The notes under the pieces are model-generated. The model had not been told where the DNA came from. It saw nothing but the letters and a program-made list of their open reading frames with translations, and ran no database searches. From assembly GCF_000519325.1 (NCBI RefSeq), contig NZ_KI912613.1, positions 4,111,859 to 4,175,858 on the forward strand: DNA of 64,000 nucleotides, given 5' to 3'. The stretch comes from Patulibacter minatonensis DSM 18081. Its GTDB lineage: Bacteria; Actinomycetota; Thermoleophilia; Solirubrobacterales; Solirubrobacteraceae. The translations under genes and the position numbers were made by a program. This document shows, piece by piece, positions 8,500-17,497 of the stretch (position 1 is its first letter; each line of letters begins with the position of its first letter).

Positions 8500-9992
8500 C
8501 AGAGTCCCTCTCCGGAGTCGGCGGCATCGAGGTAAATCGACTTGACCTGCTGGTAGGCGGCGAAGCCCTCGGGTCCGAGCTCACTGCCGATGCCGCTGGA
8601 CTTGATGCCGCCGAACGGTGCGGTCGGGTCGTTGGCGTAGGCGTTGATGCCGATGGTGCCGGAGCGCACGCGGCGGGCGACGTCGACGCCGCGGCGGGCG
8701 TCGGACGTCCAGACGGTGCCGCCGAGCCCGTACTCGCTGTCGTTGGCGATCGCGACGGCCTCGTCGACGTCGGCGTAGGGGATGACGGACAGGACCGGCC
8801 CGAAGATCTCCTCGCGGGCGATCGTGGCGGTGTTGTCGACGTCGGCGAAGACGGTGGGCTCCACGAAGAAGCCCTTGTCGAGACCGGCAGGGCGGCCGCC
8901 GCCGGTCGCCACGCGTGCGCCCTCGGCCCGGCCCGTGGCGATATAGCCCTCGACGCGCTCGCGCTGGCGGGCGGACGTCATCGGCCCGATCTGCGTGGCG
9001 GGGTCCAGCGCATCACCAATCGTGACGCCGCCGGCGAGGCCGGAAAGCACCTCGAGCACGTCGTCGTAGCGGCTCTTCGGGGCCAGGATCCGCGAGTTCA
9101 ACCAACACGTCTGGCCGTTGTTCATCAGCGTGACGCCGAACAGCGCTTCGAGATTGGACGCCAGGTCGGCGTCGTCGAGCACGATCGCCGCGGACTTCCC
9201 GCCGAGCTCGAGCGTGACGGGCCGCAGCAGCTCACCGCACGTGCGGCCGATCGCTCGGCCTGCAGCGGTGGAGCCGGTGAACGCGACCTTGTCGACCCCG
9301 GGGTGGGAGACGAGGTGGGCTCCCAGCTCGCGGCCGCCCGGGACGACGCTGACCACGCCCGCGGGAAGGTCGGCCTCGGCCACCGCCTCAGCCAGCAGGA
9401 ACGCGTCGAATACGGTCTCCGGGGCCGGCTTGATGACGACGGTGCAGCCCGCGGCCAACAGCGGCGCGAGCTTGAGGATCGTGAGCGCCTGCGGGAAGTT
9501 CCACGGAACGATCGCCGCGACAACGCCCACCGGCTCGCGCGTCACGAGCGTGTGACCACCGAGCAGACCGGGGCGAACCTCGGCAGCGGGAGTCGTGCGG
9601 GCGTGCTGTGCGTAGTAGCGCAGCAACATGGGCGGGAATCCCGCCTCCAGGGCCGTGGAGATCGAGATCGGCATCCCGTTCTGCAGGCTCACCCGCCGGG
9701 CCATCTCCGGTCCCCGGGCCTCGAGCGCGACCGCGAGACGCTCGAGCGCCTCCCCGCGAGCGTCGGGGGTCCAGGTGGCCCAGCCGGACGGATCGTCGAA
9801 CGCGCGGCGTGCGGCGGCGACGGCCCGGTCGGCGTCCGTCTCGGATGCCTCGGGGACGTAGCCGGCGTACTGCTCGGTGCTGGGCGACACGACCTCGATG
9901 GTGGACTCGCCGGCGGGTGCCTCCCAGGCTCCCCCGAGGAAGAGCTTGTCGTAGGTGATCGGCGTCGTCGTCGCCTGCTCGGTGGTGGCCAT
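8499..9992 (-). CDS. NAD(P)-dependent aldehyde dehydrogenase
   Basis: A 497-residue ALDH with all key motifs: FTGSTAAGRAIG in the cofactor fold, general base Glu in LELGGKSAAIV, and the nucleophilic Cys in NNGQTCWLNSRI. The start at ATG 9992 gives the usual length. The open frame extends to 10121 only by reading through the upstream regulatory element. It would convert the aldehyde from the downstream alcohol dehydrogenase to an acid for CoA ligation. It has its own upstream element shared with the ABC importer operon. Confidence 0.93.
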   Translation of the reverse strand: MATTEQATTTPITYDKLFLGGAWEAPAGESTIEVVSPSTEQYAGYVPEASETDADRAVAAARRAFDDPSGWATWTPDARGEALERLAVALEARGPEMARRVSLQNGMPISISTALEAGFPPMLLRYYAQHARTTPAAEVRPGLLGGHTLVTREPVGVVAAIVPWNFPQALTILKLAPLLAAGCTVVIKPAPETVFDAFLLAEAVAEADLPAGVVSVVPGGRELGAHLVSHPGVDKVAFTGSTAAGRAIGRTCGELLRPVTLELGGKSAAIVLDDADLASNLEALFGVTLMNNGQTCWLNSRILAPKSRYDDVLEVLSGLAGGVTIGDALDPATQIGPMTSARQRERVEGYIATGRAEGARVATGGGRPAGLDKGFFVEPTVFADVDNTATIAREEIFGPVLSVIPYADVDEAVAIANDSEYGLGGTVWTSDARRGVDVARRVRSGTIGINAYANDPTAPFGGIKSSGIGSELGPEGFAAYQQVKSIYLDAADSGEGL

Positions 9993-10060
9993 CAACCGTT
10001 CCCGGATCTCGTGGTCGCGACCTGTCGGTCGCCCGTCAGTCCGGTGTCCCGGACGTCGTT

Positions 10061-10129
10061 CGACCCTCCCATCGCGCCGCGTCGCTGCCATTCGCTCCCG
10101 ACGACAACGTCGACTCCCCACAGGAGCAC
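10061..10129 (-). promoter_or_regulatory. 69-bp element A, upstream of aldehyde dehydrogenase
   Basis: Read on the minus strand, this segment begins with GTGCTCCTGTGGGGAGTCG, has AATGGCA in the middle and ends with TGGGAGGGTCG, 68 bases before the ATG at 9992. The same blocks with identical internal spacing occur at 15382-15450. The first block contains an inverted repeat CTCC-N5-GGAG. It is probably a promoter with an operator, most plausibly bound by the adjacent PucR-type protein. Confidence 0.6.
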
Positions 10130-10183
10130 GTGACCTCGATCACACCCGGGCCGGCGCCGGGCCGCCGGCCGACGCCGGCTCCG

Positions 10184-11452
10184 TCAGGCGTCGACGCCGA
10201 TGGCCCGGTGCACGAGCAACGCGGCTTCCAACTCGGTGCGCCGGTCGGCGATCTTCCGTCCGAGCAGGTCCTCGACCTGTTTGATCCGGTAGGCGACCGT
10301 CTTCTGATGGACGTGCAGTTCAGCGCTGGCCGCGACGTGGCTCTCGCCGGCTTCCAGATACGCCGCAAGGGTCTCGCGCAGCCGCCGGCGCCCTTCGTCG
10401 TCGGAGAGGAGCGGGCCGAGCTCGCTGCGAACGAGCGCCCGCGCTCGCACCGGGTCAGCACAGAGCGCAGAGAGCAGGGCGACGTCGTGGTACCAGGTGG
10501 GCCCGGTGCTCCGTCTGAGAGCTGCGATCCGGCGGGCGTCGAGTGCCTCGCGGTAGGTCGAGCGGAACCCGTCGGCGCCGCGTGCCGGCTCGCCGATGCC
10601 GAGCCCGCGGACGTTGCCGAGTGAGTCTGCGAGGGCGTTCAGGGTGCGGGTGTCGGGGGTTCCGGAGAGTCCGAACCAGATGACGGTGCCGGCGGCCTCG
10701 GAGACGGAGATGGTGAGGGCGCGCACCGCCAGGCGTGCGCGGCTGACGATGCGTTCTGTCTCCCCGTCGGGCAGGAGGTCGGGGATCACCACGGCCACGT
10801 GCGTTCGTTCGCTGTCGTAGCTCAGGCGTGCGAGGGCCTCGCGGTCGCCGACCTGTCCGAGGAGGACGCCGCGGACGAGCTCTTCGGGTGAGACGTCGAG
10901 GCCTTGGCGATGTCGTCGCCGGGCGTCGGCCCACCGATCAGTGAACTGCTCGGACATGCGGTCCATGAAGGTGAACAGCTGGGCGGTGCTGAGGGCCAGT
11001 ACCTCGTGGGCCTCGACGGGATCGGAGACCGTGTCGCGGACGTGGGCGGCCCAGATCTGCCAGAGGTCAGAGACGCCGATGCGATACGCCCGGAGGAGAT
11101 GCAGCAGCCCGTCCTCGCGCTCGGCCATCCGCTCAAACAGCTCCAGAGCGCCGGCCGGGGGCACGATCGTGCTCGCCGGGAGGCCGTAGGCGAGCATCGA
11201 GATGACGACACCGATGTTGTCGGCGGAGCTGTGGGCGACGGTCTGCCGCGACACATCGTCGTCGTAGGGCACCAGGGCGGGCACCGCCGCGGTGGCGTGC
11301 GCGTTGACGGTCGCCGCGATCTCCGGGACGCGGGGGAGCAGCACGGCGGCGACCTCTTGGACGCGCGCGCCGGTGGCGACGCGGTCCACCACGGTGACCA
11401 GGTTGAGGTCACTGAGGTCGACGTCCGGGAGCGGGTTCAGGTCGTCAGGCAT
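10184..11452 (-). CDS. PucR/CdaR-family transcriptional regulator
   Basis: A 422-residue regulator. The last 50 residues form the PucR C-terminal HTH (YLEAGESHVAASAELHVHQKTVAYRIKQ, positions about 370-397). The middle contains a GGDEF-like/CdaR regulatory domain, and the N-terminal half is helical (RsbT/sensor-like). Start at ATG 11452 has GAGG seven bases upstream; the frame extends to 11518. The gene sits between the ABC importer and the dehydrogenase genes, each preceded by the 69-bp element, so it is the prime candidate local activator. PucR-type proteins often respond to a catabolic intermediate. Confidence 0.88.
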   Translation of the reverse strand: MPDDLNPLPDVDLSDLNLVTVVDRVATGARVQEVAAVLLPRVPEIAATVNAHATAAVPALVPYDDDVSRQTVAHSSADNIGVVISMLAYGLPASTIVPPAGALELFERMAEREDGLLHLLRAYRIGVSDLWQIWAAHVRDTVSDPVEAHEVLALSTAQLFTFMDRMSEQFTDRWADARRRHRQGLDVSPEELVRGVLLGQVGDREALARLSYDSERTHVAVVIPDLLPDGETERIVSRARLAVRALTISVSEAAGTVIWFGLSGTPDTRTLNALADSLGNVRGLGIGEPARGADGFRSTYREALDARRIAALRRSTGPTWYHDVALLSALCADPVRARALVRSELGPLLSDDEGRRRLRETLAAYLEAGESHVAASAELHVHQKTVAYRIKQVEDLLGRKIADRRTELEAALLVHRAIGVDA

Positions 11453-11572
11453 TGCGCACCTCGCGAACCCGCGCTCGCGGGGAGAGGAAGATTGTGGAGA
11501 CGTTCTTGGGGCGAGCATACGCCCGACATCGGCTCCCGAGGGCCGGGGATCCTCCGCCCGCTACGTCGCGGG

Positions 11573-13141
11573 TCACGCGACCGCCGAGGTGATGGCGTGC
11601 TCGGTGAGCGTGGCGTCCGTGAGGATCGCGGAGACGGCACCGTGGCGGATGCAGACGACGCGGTCGCACATGGCGACGAGCTCCTCGGGCTCGCTCGACG
11701 CGACCACGACGGTGTGGTCGACGGCAAGCTCCCGGACCGCGGACCACAACTGCGCGCGCGCGCCGACATCGACACCGACGGTCGGTTCATCGAGCACCAG
11801 GACACGGACCTCTGCCGCGATCAGCCGGGACACCAGGGCCCGCTGCTGGTTCCCGCCCGAGAGCGCCCCGAGCGGCCGTTCCTGATCGCCCTGGACCGAC
11901 AGCACGTCGAGGGCTGCCGCTGTCCGTGCGCGTTCGCTCGCGGGCCGCAGCAACCCGATCCGTCCACACCAGCGTTGGAGTGCCGAGAGGCTGACGTTCT
12001 CACGGATCGTCATCGCCGTTAGGGCGGCGCGGGTGCGGTCGCCGGCCAGGTAGCCGACTCCGCGGCTCAACGCCGCAGCAGGAGACCGCAGGACGACGTC
12101 CACCCCATCGATGCGGACCGTTCCGGTCTCGGGACGGCGTTCCCCGACGAGCAGTTGCACGGCCTCGGTCACGCCGGAGCCCAGGAGGCCGGTGATCCCG
12201 AGGACGGACCCCGGAGCCGCGGTCAGCGACAGCCCGCGCAGCCGCTTTCCCGAGACCTCGACAAGCTCAAGCGTGGGCGAAGCCGAGCCCCCGGTCCGGG
12301 AAGTTGCGGACTGCGTGTCGGTGGCGACCCCGTCGACCTTCGGGACGTCGGAGGCCGTCACGAGTGGGGCCGCGTCGTCCGCTTCCTGGTCCGTGGCCGG
12401 TGCTCCGACGATGAGGGACACGAGCCGCTCGCGCTGCACCTCGTCGCCCGCGATGGTGGCCGCGACGCGGCCACCCCGGATGCAGGTGACACGATCGCAG
12501 AGCTCTGCCACCTCGGTGAGGTGGTGCGAGACGTAGATGACCGAGAGATCGTGGTCCAGCAAACGTCGCACCGCGGCGGTGACGAGGGCCGCCTCGTGCT
12601 GTGCGAGTCCAGCCGTCGGCTCGTCGAGGATCAGCAGACGAGCACGACGATGCAACGCGCGCGCCATCATCAACATGCGCTGATGCGCCGCCGAGAGCGT
12701 CGCAGCCTGCGCGTCGAGGTCGAGGTCGAGGTCCAATACCGCGAGCGCGTCAGCGGCGATCCGCCGGTTGGCGGCGGGGTCACGAAGCCCCCACCGCGTC
12801 GCCTCGCTCCCCAGCGTGATGTTGTCGATCACGCTGGCCTCCGGGACCACGGCGATCTCCTGGGGCATCAGCACGATCCGCTGAGCCTGCGCGTCGGCGG
12901 GATCATGCAGACGCACGTCCTGTCCGTCGACCGTCACCACGCCCGCGTCGGACGGGACGGCTGCGGACAGCAGCTTGACGAGCGTCGATTTTCCGGCGCC
13001 GTTGGGCCCGATGAGGCCGTGCACCTCACCGGCGCGCAGATCGAGGTCGACGCCGTCCAGGGCCAGCACGCCGCCGTAGCGCTTCGACAGACCCCGGCAC
13101 GTCAGCCACGGCGCGGTCGACGGGGCGGTCACGGCACTCAC
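11573..13141 (-). CDS. CUT2 sugar-type ABC transporter ATPase, two NBDs
   Basis: A 522-residue RbsA/MglA-type protein with two fused nucleotide-binding domains. NBD1 has Walker A GPNGAGKST near residue 40 and Walker B LLILDEPTAG. NBD2 has the usual degenerate Walker A (GLLGSGVTEAVQLL) and signature LSGGNQQRALVSRLI. The GTG start at 13141 overlaps the permease stop as GTGA; upstream open frame to 13807 is a shadow of the permease. NBD1 signature LSAAHQRMLMMARAL is atypical, as is common in this family. It energises import with the two neighbouring subunits. Confidence 0.92.
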   Translation of the reverse strand: MSAVTAPSTAPWLTCRGLSKRYGGVLALDGVDLDLRAGEVHGLIGPNGAGKSTLVKLLSAAVPSDAGVVTVDGQDVRLHDPADAQAQRIVLMPQEIAVVPEASVIDNITLGSEATRWGLRDPAANRRIAADALAVLDLDLDLDAQAATLSAAHQRMLMMARALHRRARLLILDEPTAGLAQHEAALVTAAVRRLLDHDLSVIYVSHHLTEVAELCDRVTCIRGGRVAATIAGDEVQRERLVSLIVGAPATDQEADDAAPLVTASDVPKVDGVATDTQSATSRTGGSASPTLELVEVSGKRLRGLSLTAAPGSVLGITGLLGSGVTEAVQLLVGERRPETGTVRIDGVDVVLRSPAAALSRGVGYLAGDRTRAALTAMTIRENVSLSALQRWCGRIGLLRPASERARTAAALDVLSVQGDQERPLGALSGGNQQRALVSRLIAAEVRVLVLDEPTVGVDVGARAQLWSAVRELAVDHTVVVASSEPEELVAMCDRVVCIRHGAVSAILTDATLTEHAITSAVA

Positions 13142-14196
13142 GCGAGACCCTTTCGACCGCGGGAGGCGATCAGCACGGCCGTCGCGAGCACGATGCCCTG
13201 GACGAAGTTCGCCGTCCAAGCCGGGGCGCTCAGCTGCGTCAGTCCGGTCTGCAGCGTCACGATCCACAGGACGCCGAACGCCGCACCAGCGACGGTGAAG
13301 CCGCGCCACCGTCCGATCGCCGCCCCGAGGAACGCCGCGGCATAGGTGTTCAGGAGGAAACCGGCGGACGAGTCCGGGTAGTACGACGACGCCCGCGACG
13401 TCAGGACGAGCGCGCAGAGGCCGGCCAGGAACGCCGTGATGGCGAACGCCGCGATCCTGACCCGACGCGTCTTCACGCCCGCCAGGTACGCCGCCGTCGC
13501 GTTGCCGCCCGTGGCGCGCACGTGACGCCCGAAGCGCGTCCGGTGCAGCAGCACGGCCGCCGCGGCCAGCACGAGCGCGGCGAGCCACACCGGCCACTTC
13601 AGGCCCAGGATCGTGTTCGACGCGAGGTCGGTGAACGACGTCGGGATCCCTTGGTAGATCGTCTCGTTGCCGGTGAGCGCGAGCTCCAGGCCGGTCACCG
13701 CCGATCCGACCGCGAGGGTCACGATGAACGACGACGCCTGGCCCAAGGTCACGAGGAACCCGACCAGCAGACCCACCACGACGGCGGCCAAGAGCGCGAT
13801 CAGGCACGCGAGGACCACCGGGACGTCGTGCTGGGCCATCAGAACGATGGCAATGCCGGCCGTCAGCCCCACCGTCGCCGTGAAAGAGAGATCGAACTCA
13901 CCGACGGCGAGGACCAGCGTCAGGCCGCAGACAAGGATCACCGGGACGGCGGCCTGGTCCAGGACGTCCTTCAGCGTGCCGGACGTCAAGAACGTGTCGC
14001 CCGCCGCGATCGAGAAGATCAGCAGCATCACGACGTACGCGCCGACGACGACAGACCGCGAGAACAGCACCGCCAGCCGCGCCGCGCCGGAAGTGGCGGG
14101 CGCGGCGCTCGGCGACGCGGCCGGAGGCGCCCCCGGCCCGGAGCCCGGAGCTGCGGTGGCGGGGGTAGCGGCCGACGGCCGCGTCGACGGGGTCAT
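13138..14196 (-). CDS. CUT2 ABC transporter permease (RbsC/AraH type)
   Basis: A 352-residue integral membrane protein. After a 40-residue Pro/Ala-rich cytoplasmic head come about ten hydrophobic segments, including SVVVGAYVVMLLIFSIAAG, and the conserved VGEFDLSFTATVGLTAG of RbsC-type permeases. It is coupled to the binding-protein gene by ATGA and to the ATPase gene by GTGA. The complex would take up a sugar, polyol, autoinducer-like or other small polar ligand. Confidence 0.92.
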   Translation of the reverse strand: MTPSTRPSAATPATAAPGSGPGAPPAASPSAAPATSGAARLAVLFSRSVVVGAYVVMLLIFSIAAGDTFLTSGTLKDVLDQAAVPVILVCGLTLVLAVGEFDLSFTATVGLTAGIAIVLMAQHDVPVVLACLIALLAAVVVGLLVGFLVTLGQASSFIVTLAVGSAVTGLELALTGNETIYQGIPTSFTDLASNTILGLKWPVWLAALVLAAAAVLLHRTRFGRHVRATGGNATAAYLAGVKTRRVRIAAFAITAFLAGLCALVLTSRASSYYPDSSAGFLLNTYAAAFLGAAIGRWRGFTVAGAAFGVLWIVTLQTGLTQLSAPAWTANFVQGIVLATAVLIASRGRKGLA

Positions 14197-15314
14197 CGCG
14201 AGTACTCGGCCTTCCAGCGCTTGACGTACTCCGCGATCTGCGAGTCGGGGTCGTAGACGTACTTGCCGCCGGCCGGCACGTTGCTCTTGTCGATGACCTT
14301 GAACTCGTACTTCCCGGCGTCGGCCTTCGGGTCTATCGCCTTCCCGGTGCTCTTCAGACGAGCGATCTGATCGACCGCGGTGAGCACGCCCTGATCCGAG
14401 TTCGAAGCCGCGGTGACCACCGGTTCGCCCTTCTCGATCAGCGCGAGCGTGCTCGGGTTGTCGTACCGCGCAGCCTGGATGACGTCGGACTTGCCGGCCT
14501 GCTTCAGCGACGCCACCGTGATGGGCGGCGAGAAGTCGCAGCAGCTGAGGATGATCTTCGCCTTCGGGTTGGAGCGGACGAGGTTGACCGTCGCCTTGCC
14601 CGTCCCGTTGATGATGTCCGCCGGGTTGATGTCCTGCGTTCCTGCGAGCTTCAGCCCGGCTGCCTGCATCGCCGGGTTGGCCTTCGTGATCAGTGCGTGC
14701 GCACCGCTCACGGCCGAGAGGTCCAGGTTCACGTACTCGCTGCCGGCCGGGACCTTGCTCTTGAGGTAGTCCGCGAGGACCTGGCCGAACTGCGAGTCGT
14801 CCGGGGCGTACCTCGCGGCGAACAGATCAGAGCCGCTGCCTGCCACCGAGATGCCGGAGGCGATGACGGGGATCTTCGCGGCCTTCGCCGCCTGAAGCTG
14901 CGTCGCGACGGCCGGGGGGTCGATCGCCAGCGTGATGATGCCGTCGACCTTCTTGGTGGTGAGGCTGGAGATCGCCTGCGCCCAGCCGGCCGGCGTGCCC
15001 TTTCCGTCGATGACCTCGGCCTTCCAACCGAGGTCCTCGGCGGCCTTCTTCGCGGTAGACGCCCACTCAGAGATGCGCTCGGACTGCGCGTTGACCTCGA
15101 CGATCCCGATCGTCCCGGACTTCAGCGGCGTGCTGCCGGTGAAGTCGGCGTTGGTGCTCGCAGCCGACCCCGATCCACCGCTCGCACCCGTGGACGTCGT
15201 GTCGTCGTCGCTGGATCCACAAGCCGTGAGTCCGCCGGCCGCCACCAGCACGGCCGCTGCCGTCGCAATTCGTCGGTTTGCGCGGCTTCCAAAGCCGAGG
15301 GTCCTCGTACTCAT
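14193..15314 (-). CDS. Substrate-binding lipoprotein of CUT2 importer
   Basis: A 373-residue periplasmic-binding-type protein. The signal peptide ends with lipobox GGLTAC (Cys near residue 35), followed by a Ser/Thr/Asp linker. The core starts with IGIVEVNAQSERISEWASTAKKA-like type I binding fold (segment 65-90) and contains DGIITLAIDPPAVATQL. ATG at 15314 follows AGGAG; upstream frame to 15482 only reads through the regulatory element. It is first gene of the importer operon. Ligand unknown; some members of this family bind aromatic or terpene-derived ligands rather than sugars. Confidence 0.9.
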   Translation of the reverse strand: MSTRTLGFGSRANRRIATAAAVLVAAGGLTACGSSDDDTTSTGASGGSGSAASTNADFTGSTPLKSGTIGIVEVNAQSERISEWASTAKKAAEDLGWKAEVIDGKGTPAGWAQAISSLTTKKVDGIITLAIDPPAVATQLQAAKAAKIPVIASGISVAGSGSDLFAARYAPDDSQFGQVLADYLKSKVPAGSEYVNLDLSAVSGAHALITKANPAMQAAGLKLAGTQDINPADIINGTGKATVNLVRSNPKAKIILSCCDFSPPITVASLKQAGKSDVIQAARYDNPSTLALIEKGEPVVTAASNSDQGVLTAVDQIARLKSTGKAIDPKADAGKYEFKVIDKSNVPAGGKYVYDPDSQIAEYVKRWKAEYSR

Positions 15315-15381
15315 CGTGTGCTCCTGTCTTCGAGATGCGACCAGCTGGCCGCGTGTGACGCCCGTCTCACTGGGCGCGGCA

Positions 15382-15450
15382 CGACACTCCCAGGGACTCC
15401 GCGGTTTGCCATTTGCAGCCGGGGATAGCGCCGACTCCCCGCAGGAGCAC
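15382..15450 (-). promoter_or_regulatory. 69-bp element B, upstream of ABC importer operon
   Basis: Minus-strand copy of the element at 10061-10129: GTGCTCCTGCGGGGAGTCG, central AATGGCA and terminal TGGGAGTGTCG in the same spacing. It ends 67 bases before the ATG at 15314, almost the same distance as in the other copy. This indicates common control of uptake and oxidation genes. Confidence 0.6.
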
Positions 15451-15741
15451 CGGAGCAACTTCGAGGCGAAGCCACCGACCACGAAAAGGCTCGCTCGAAC
15501 GCTGAGGGACTAGGCTTCAGCGTGCTTTTCCTCGCCGCGGAACGATGCCGCGGGCTTAAAGGCCGACACGACACCTGCCTAACCGGCGGCAGCCGTTTGG
15601 TTCAGCCGCGGGGGAACGTTCGTCTATTACCGAACCGGAACGCCCCGGCAGGTGGACGGTTCGACGATTATCGAGCGCAGGCTTAATACGGCAGTACCAC
15701 GTTCGATTCGAGCGAAAGCTGGCTCGCGAGGTCGCGTTATA

Positions 15742-15930
15742 ACGCCCTGGGCCGCCCGACGAGTGTCGGTCCGCGGAAGGCCGTCGTCGATGACGGCGAT
15801 GGTGATCTGATGCTCGTGTTGGCGATCCCGGTTCAAGGTCGTCTTGACGGTCACGGTGCCGGAGTCGGTGAACTTGATGGCGTTCGAGATGAGGTTCGAG
15901 AGGACCTGCCGGAGCCGTCGGCCCGGTCCG
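15742..15930 (-). pseudogene. Histidine kinase ATPase-domain remnant
   Basis: Translation of the minus strand gives RRLRQVLSNLISNAIKFT followed by a beta-strand segment and ITIAVIDDGLP. These are the N-box and G1-box of a HATPase_c domain of a (hybrid) sensor histidine kinase. Nothing resembling the dimerisation domain, the rest of the ATPase domain or a receiver is present: upstream the sequence runs into the stop of the FAD oxidoreductase, and downstream the frame degenerates to its stop at 15627. It is a decayed fragment, not a functional gene. The remaining intergenic sequence 15451-15741 shows nothing recognisable. Confidence 0.6.
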
Positions 15931-15964
15931 CCCTGGTGCGCCCACCGCGTGGGGATCTCGTGAC

Positions 15965-17497
15965 CTAGCCGGCGTCCCGCGGGGCGAGCGGCTGCACCGC
16001 CGGCCCCTCGAGCACGCTGCCGTCCCGGGCGTCGAACCGCGACGCGTGGCACGGGCAGTCCCAGCTCTGCTCGGCGCCGTTGAAGTGGACCTCGCACCCG
16101 AGGTGCGTGCAGAGCGGGGAGTGCGCGTGCACGACGCCCTCCTCGTCGCGGAACGCGGCCGTCCGCCGGCCGTCGTGGCGGACGACGCGTCCCTCGCCGG
16201 GCTGCAGCTCCCCGACCCCACCGCGACGCGCCGGGCGCAGCCGGTCGCCGACGAGGAAGAGCGGCGTCTCCGTGTTCCAGAGCGCCAGGCGCGCGGCGGC
16301 CCGCGGCTTCAGCTGGCCGAGCCGCGACGGGTTCCAGAGCGCCGCGTACTCGTCGGACCGCCCGGCGATGCTCCCCGCGATCGCGTGGGCCGCCGCGGTG
16401 CCCGCCGACAGCCCCCATTTGCCGAACCCCGTCGCGGTCCACAGGCGGGTGCTGCCAGGGCGGAGCGGCCCGACGTACGGCGCGCGGTCCGGGGTCTGCG
16501 GGTCCTGCGACGACCACCGGTGCGTGACCTCGCCGGTGCCGAGCTGCTCGGCCGACCAGGCCTCGAGCCGGGCGTAGCGCTCGGCGGTGTCGGAGACCTT
16601 GCCGACGCCGTGGCCCTCGCCGCCGACCACGACGAGCTCCTCGCCGTCCGGACCGGTCGCGGTGCGCACGGAGCGCGACGGCTCGGCGACGTCGTAGAAG
16701 CTGCCGAGCGGGAGCGCGTGCCCGACCCGTGCGGCGATCGCGTAGGAGCGCTGGGGCTCCAGGCGCGCGAAGTAGAGCCCGCGGTCGAGGATCGGCACGT
16801 GCGTGGCGATCACGACGTGCTCGGCCTCGAACGTCCCGGCGTCCTGGGTCTGCACGCGGCACGGCGCGCCCTCGCGGACGCCCGTCACCCGGACGCCCTC
16901 GGCGATCGTCGCGCCGGCGTGCTCGGCGAGGTGCGCGAGCCCCAGGCAGTAGTTCGGCCCGTGCAGCTCTCCGCCGCCGTCGACGCGGACGCCCGCGACG
17001 AGCCGCGTCGGCGCCGGGACCGCGTGGACCTCGTGCGCAGGCAGCCCGGCCTCGATCGTCGCCCGCGCCTCGTCCTCGAGCGTCCCCCGCTGCGACGGGT
17101 CGCTCGTGTAGGTGAACGCCGGCCGGTCGCGCCAGTCGCACGCGAGCTCCTCGGTCATGATCAGGTCGCGGATCCAGCCGACGGCGTGCTGGTTGGCCTG
17201 GGCGTAGAGCCGGGTCCGCTCCGCCCCGATGTCGCGTCGCAGCAGGGAGTAGCGCAGGCCGTGGGCCGCGGTGACCTTGCCGGTCGTCGACCCGGTCACG
17301 CCCGACCCGACCTCGCGTGCCTCGAGCACGAGGACGCTCCGACCCTCGCGACCGAGCTGCAGCGCGGTGGTCAGGCCGACCACGCCGGCACCCACCACGA
17401 TCGCGTCGTACCGCGTCGCGGTGCCGGGTGCGGCGCTCCGGCGGGTCGAGCGGTGGGCGGTCGCGTTCCAGAGGGAGGTCGTCGCAGGATTCGTCAT
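15965..17497 (-). CDS. FAD-dependent oxidoreductase with C-terminal Rieske domain
   Basis: A 510-residue fusion. The N-terminal DAO-type flavoprotein has the dinucleotide motif VVGAGVVGLTTALQLGREG near residue 37. The C-terminal 80 residues are a Rieske [2Fe-2S] domain with CTHLGC and CPCHASRFD. Similar 'glycine/D-amino acid oxidase plus Rieske' proteins are widespread in actinobacteria and soil bacteria, with an uncharacterised substrate. Start at ATG 17497 removes a poorly conserved 27-residue extension. No export signal is visible. It stands alone, divergent from Hsp20. Confidence 0.9.
   Translation of the reverse strand: MTNPATTSLWNATAHRSTRRSAAPGTATRYDAIVVGAGVVGLTTALQLGREGRSVLVLEAREVGSGVTGSTTGKVTAAHGLRYSLLRRDIGAERTRLYAQANQHAVGWIRDLIMTEELACDWRDRPAFTYTSDPSQRGTLEDEARATIEAGLPAHEVHAVPAPTRLVAGVRVDGGGELHGPNYCLGLAHLAEHAGATIAEGVRVTGVREGAPCRVQTQDAGTFEAEHVVIATHVPILDRGLYFARLEPQRSYAIAARVGHALPLGSFYDVAEPSRSVRTATGPDGEELVVVGGEGHGVGKVSDTAERYARLEAWSAEQLGTGEVTHRWSSQDPQTPDRAPYVGPLRPGSTRLWTATGFGKWGLSAGTAAAHAIAGSIAGRSDEYAALWNPSRLGQLKPRAAARLALWNTETPLFLVGDRLRPARRGGVGELQPGEGRVVRHDGRRTAAFRDEEGVVHAHSPLCTHLGCEVHFNGAEQSWDCPCHASRFDARDGSVLEGPAVQPLAPRDAG

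Noticed and set aside
11573-13807. A 744-codon ATPase frame
   Set aside because: Codons before 13141 read antisense-like sequence inside the permease gene; the GTGA overlap marks the real start.
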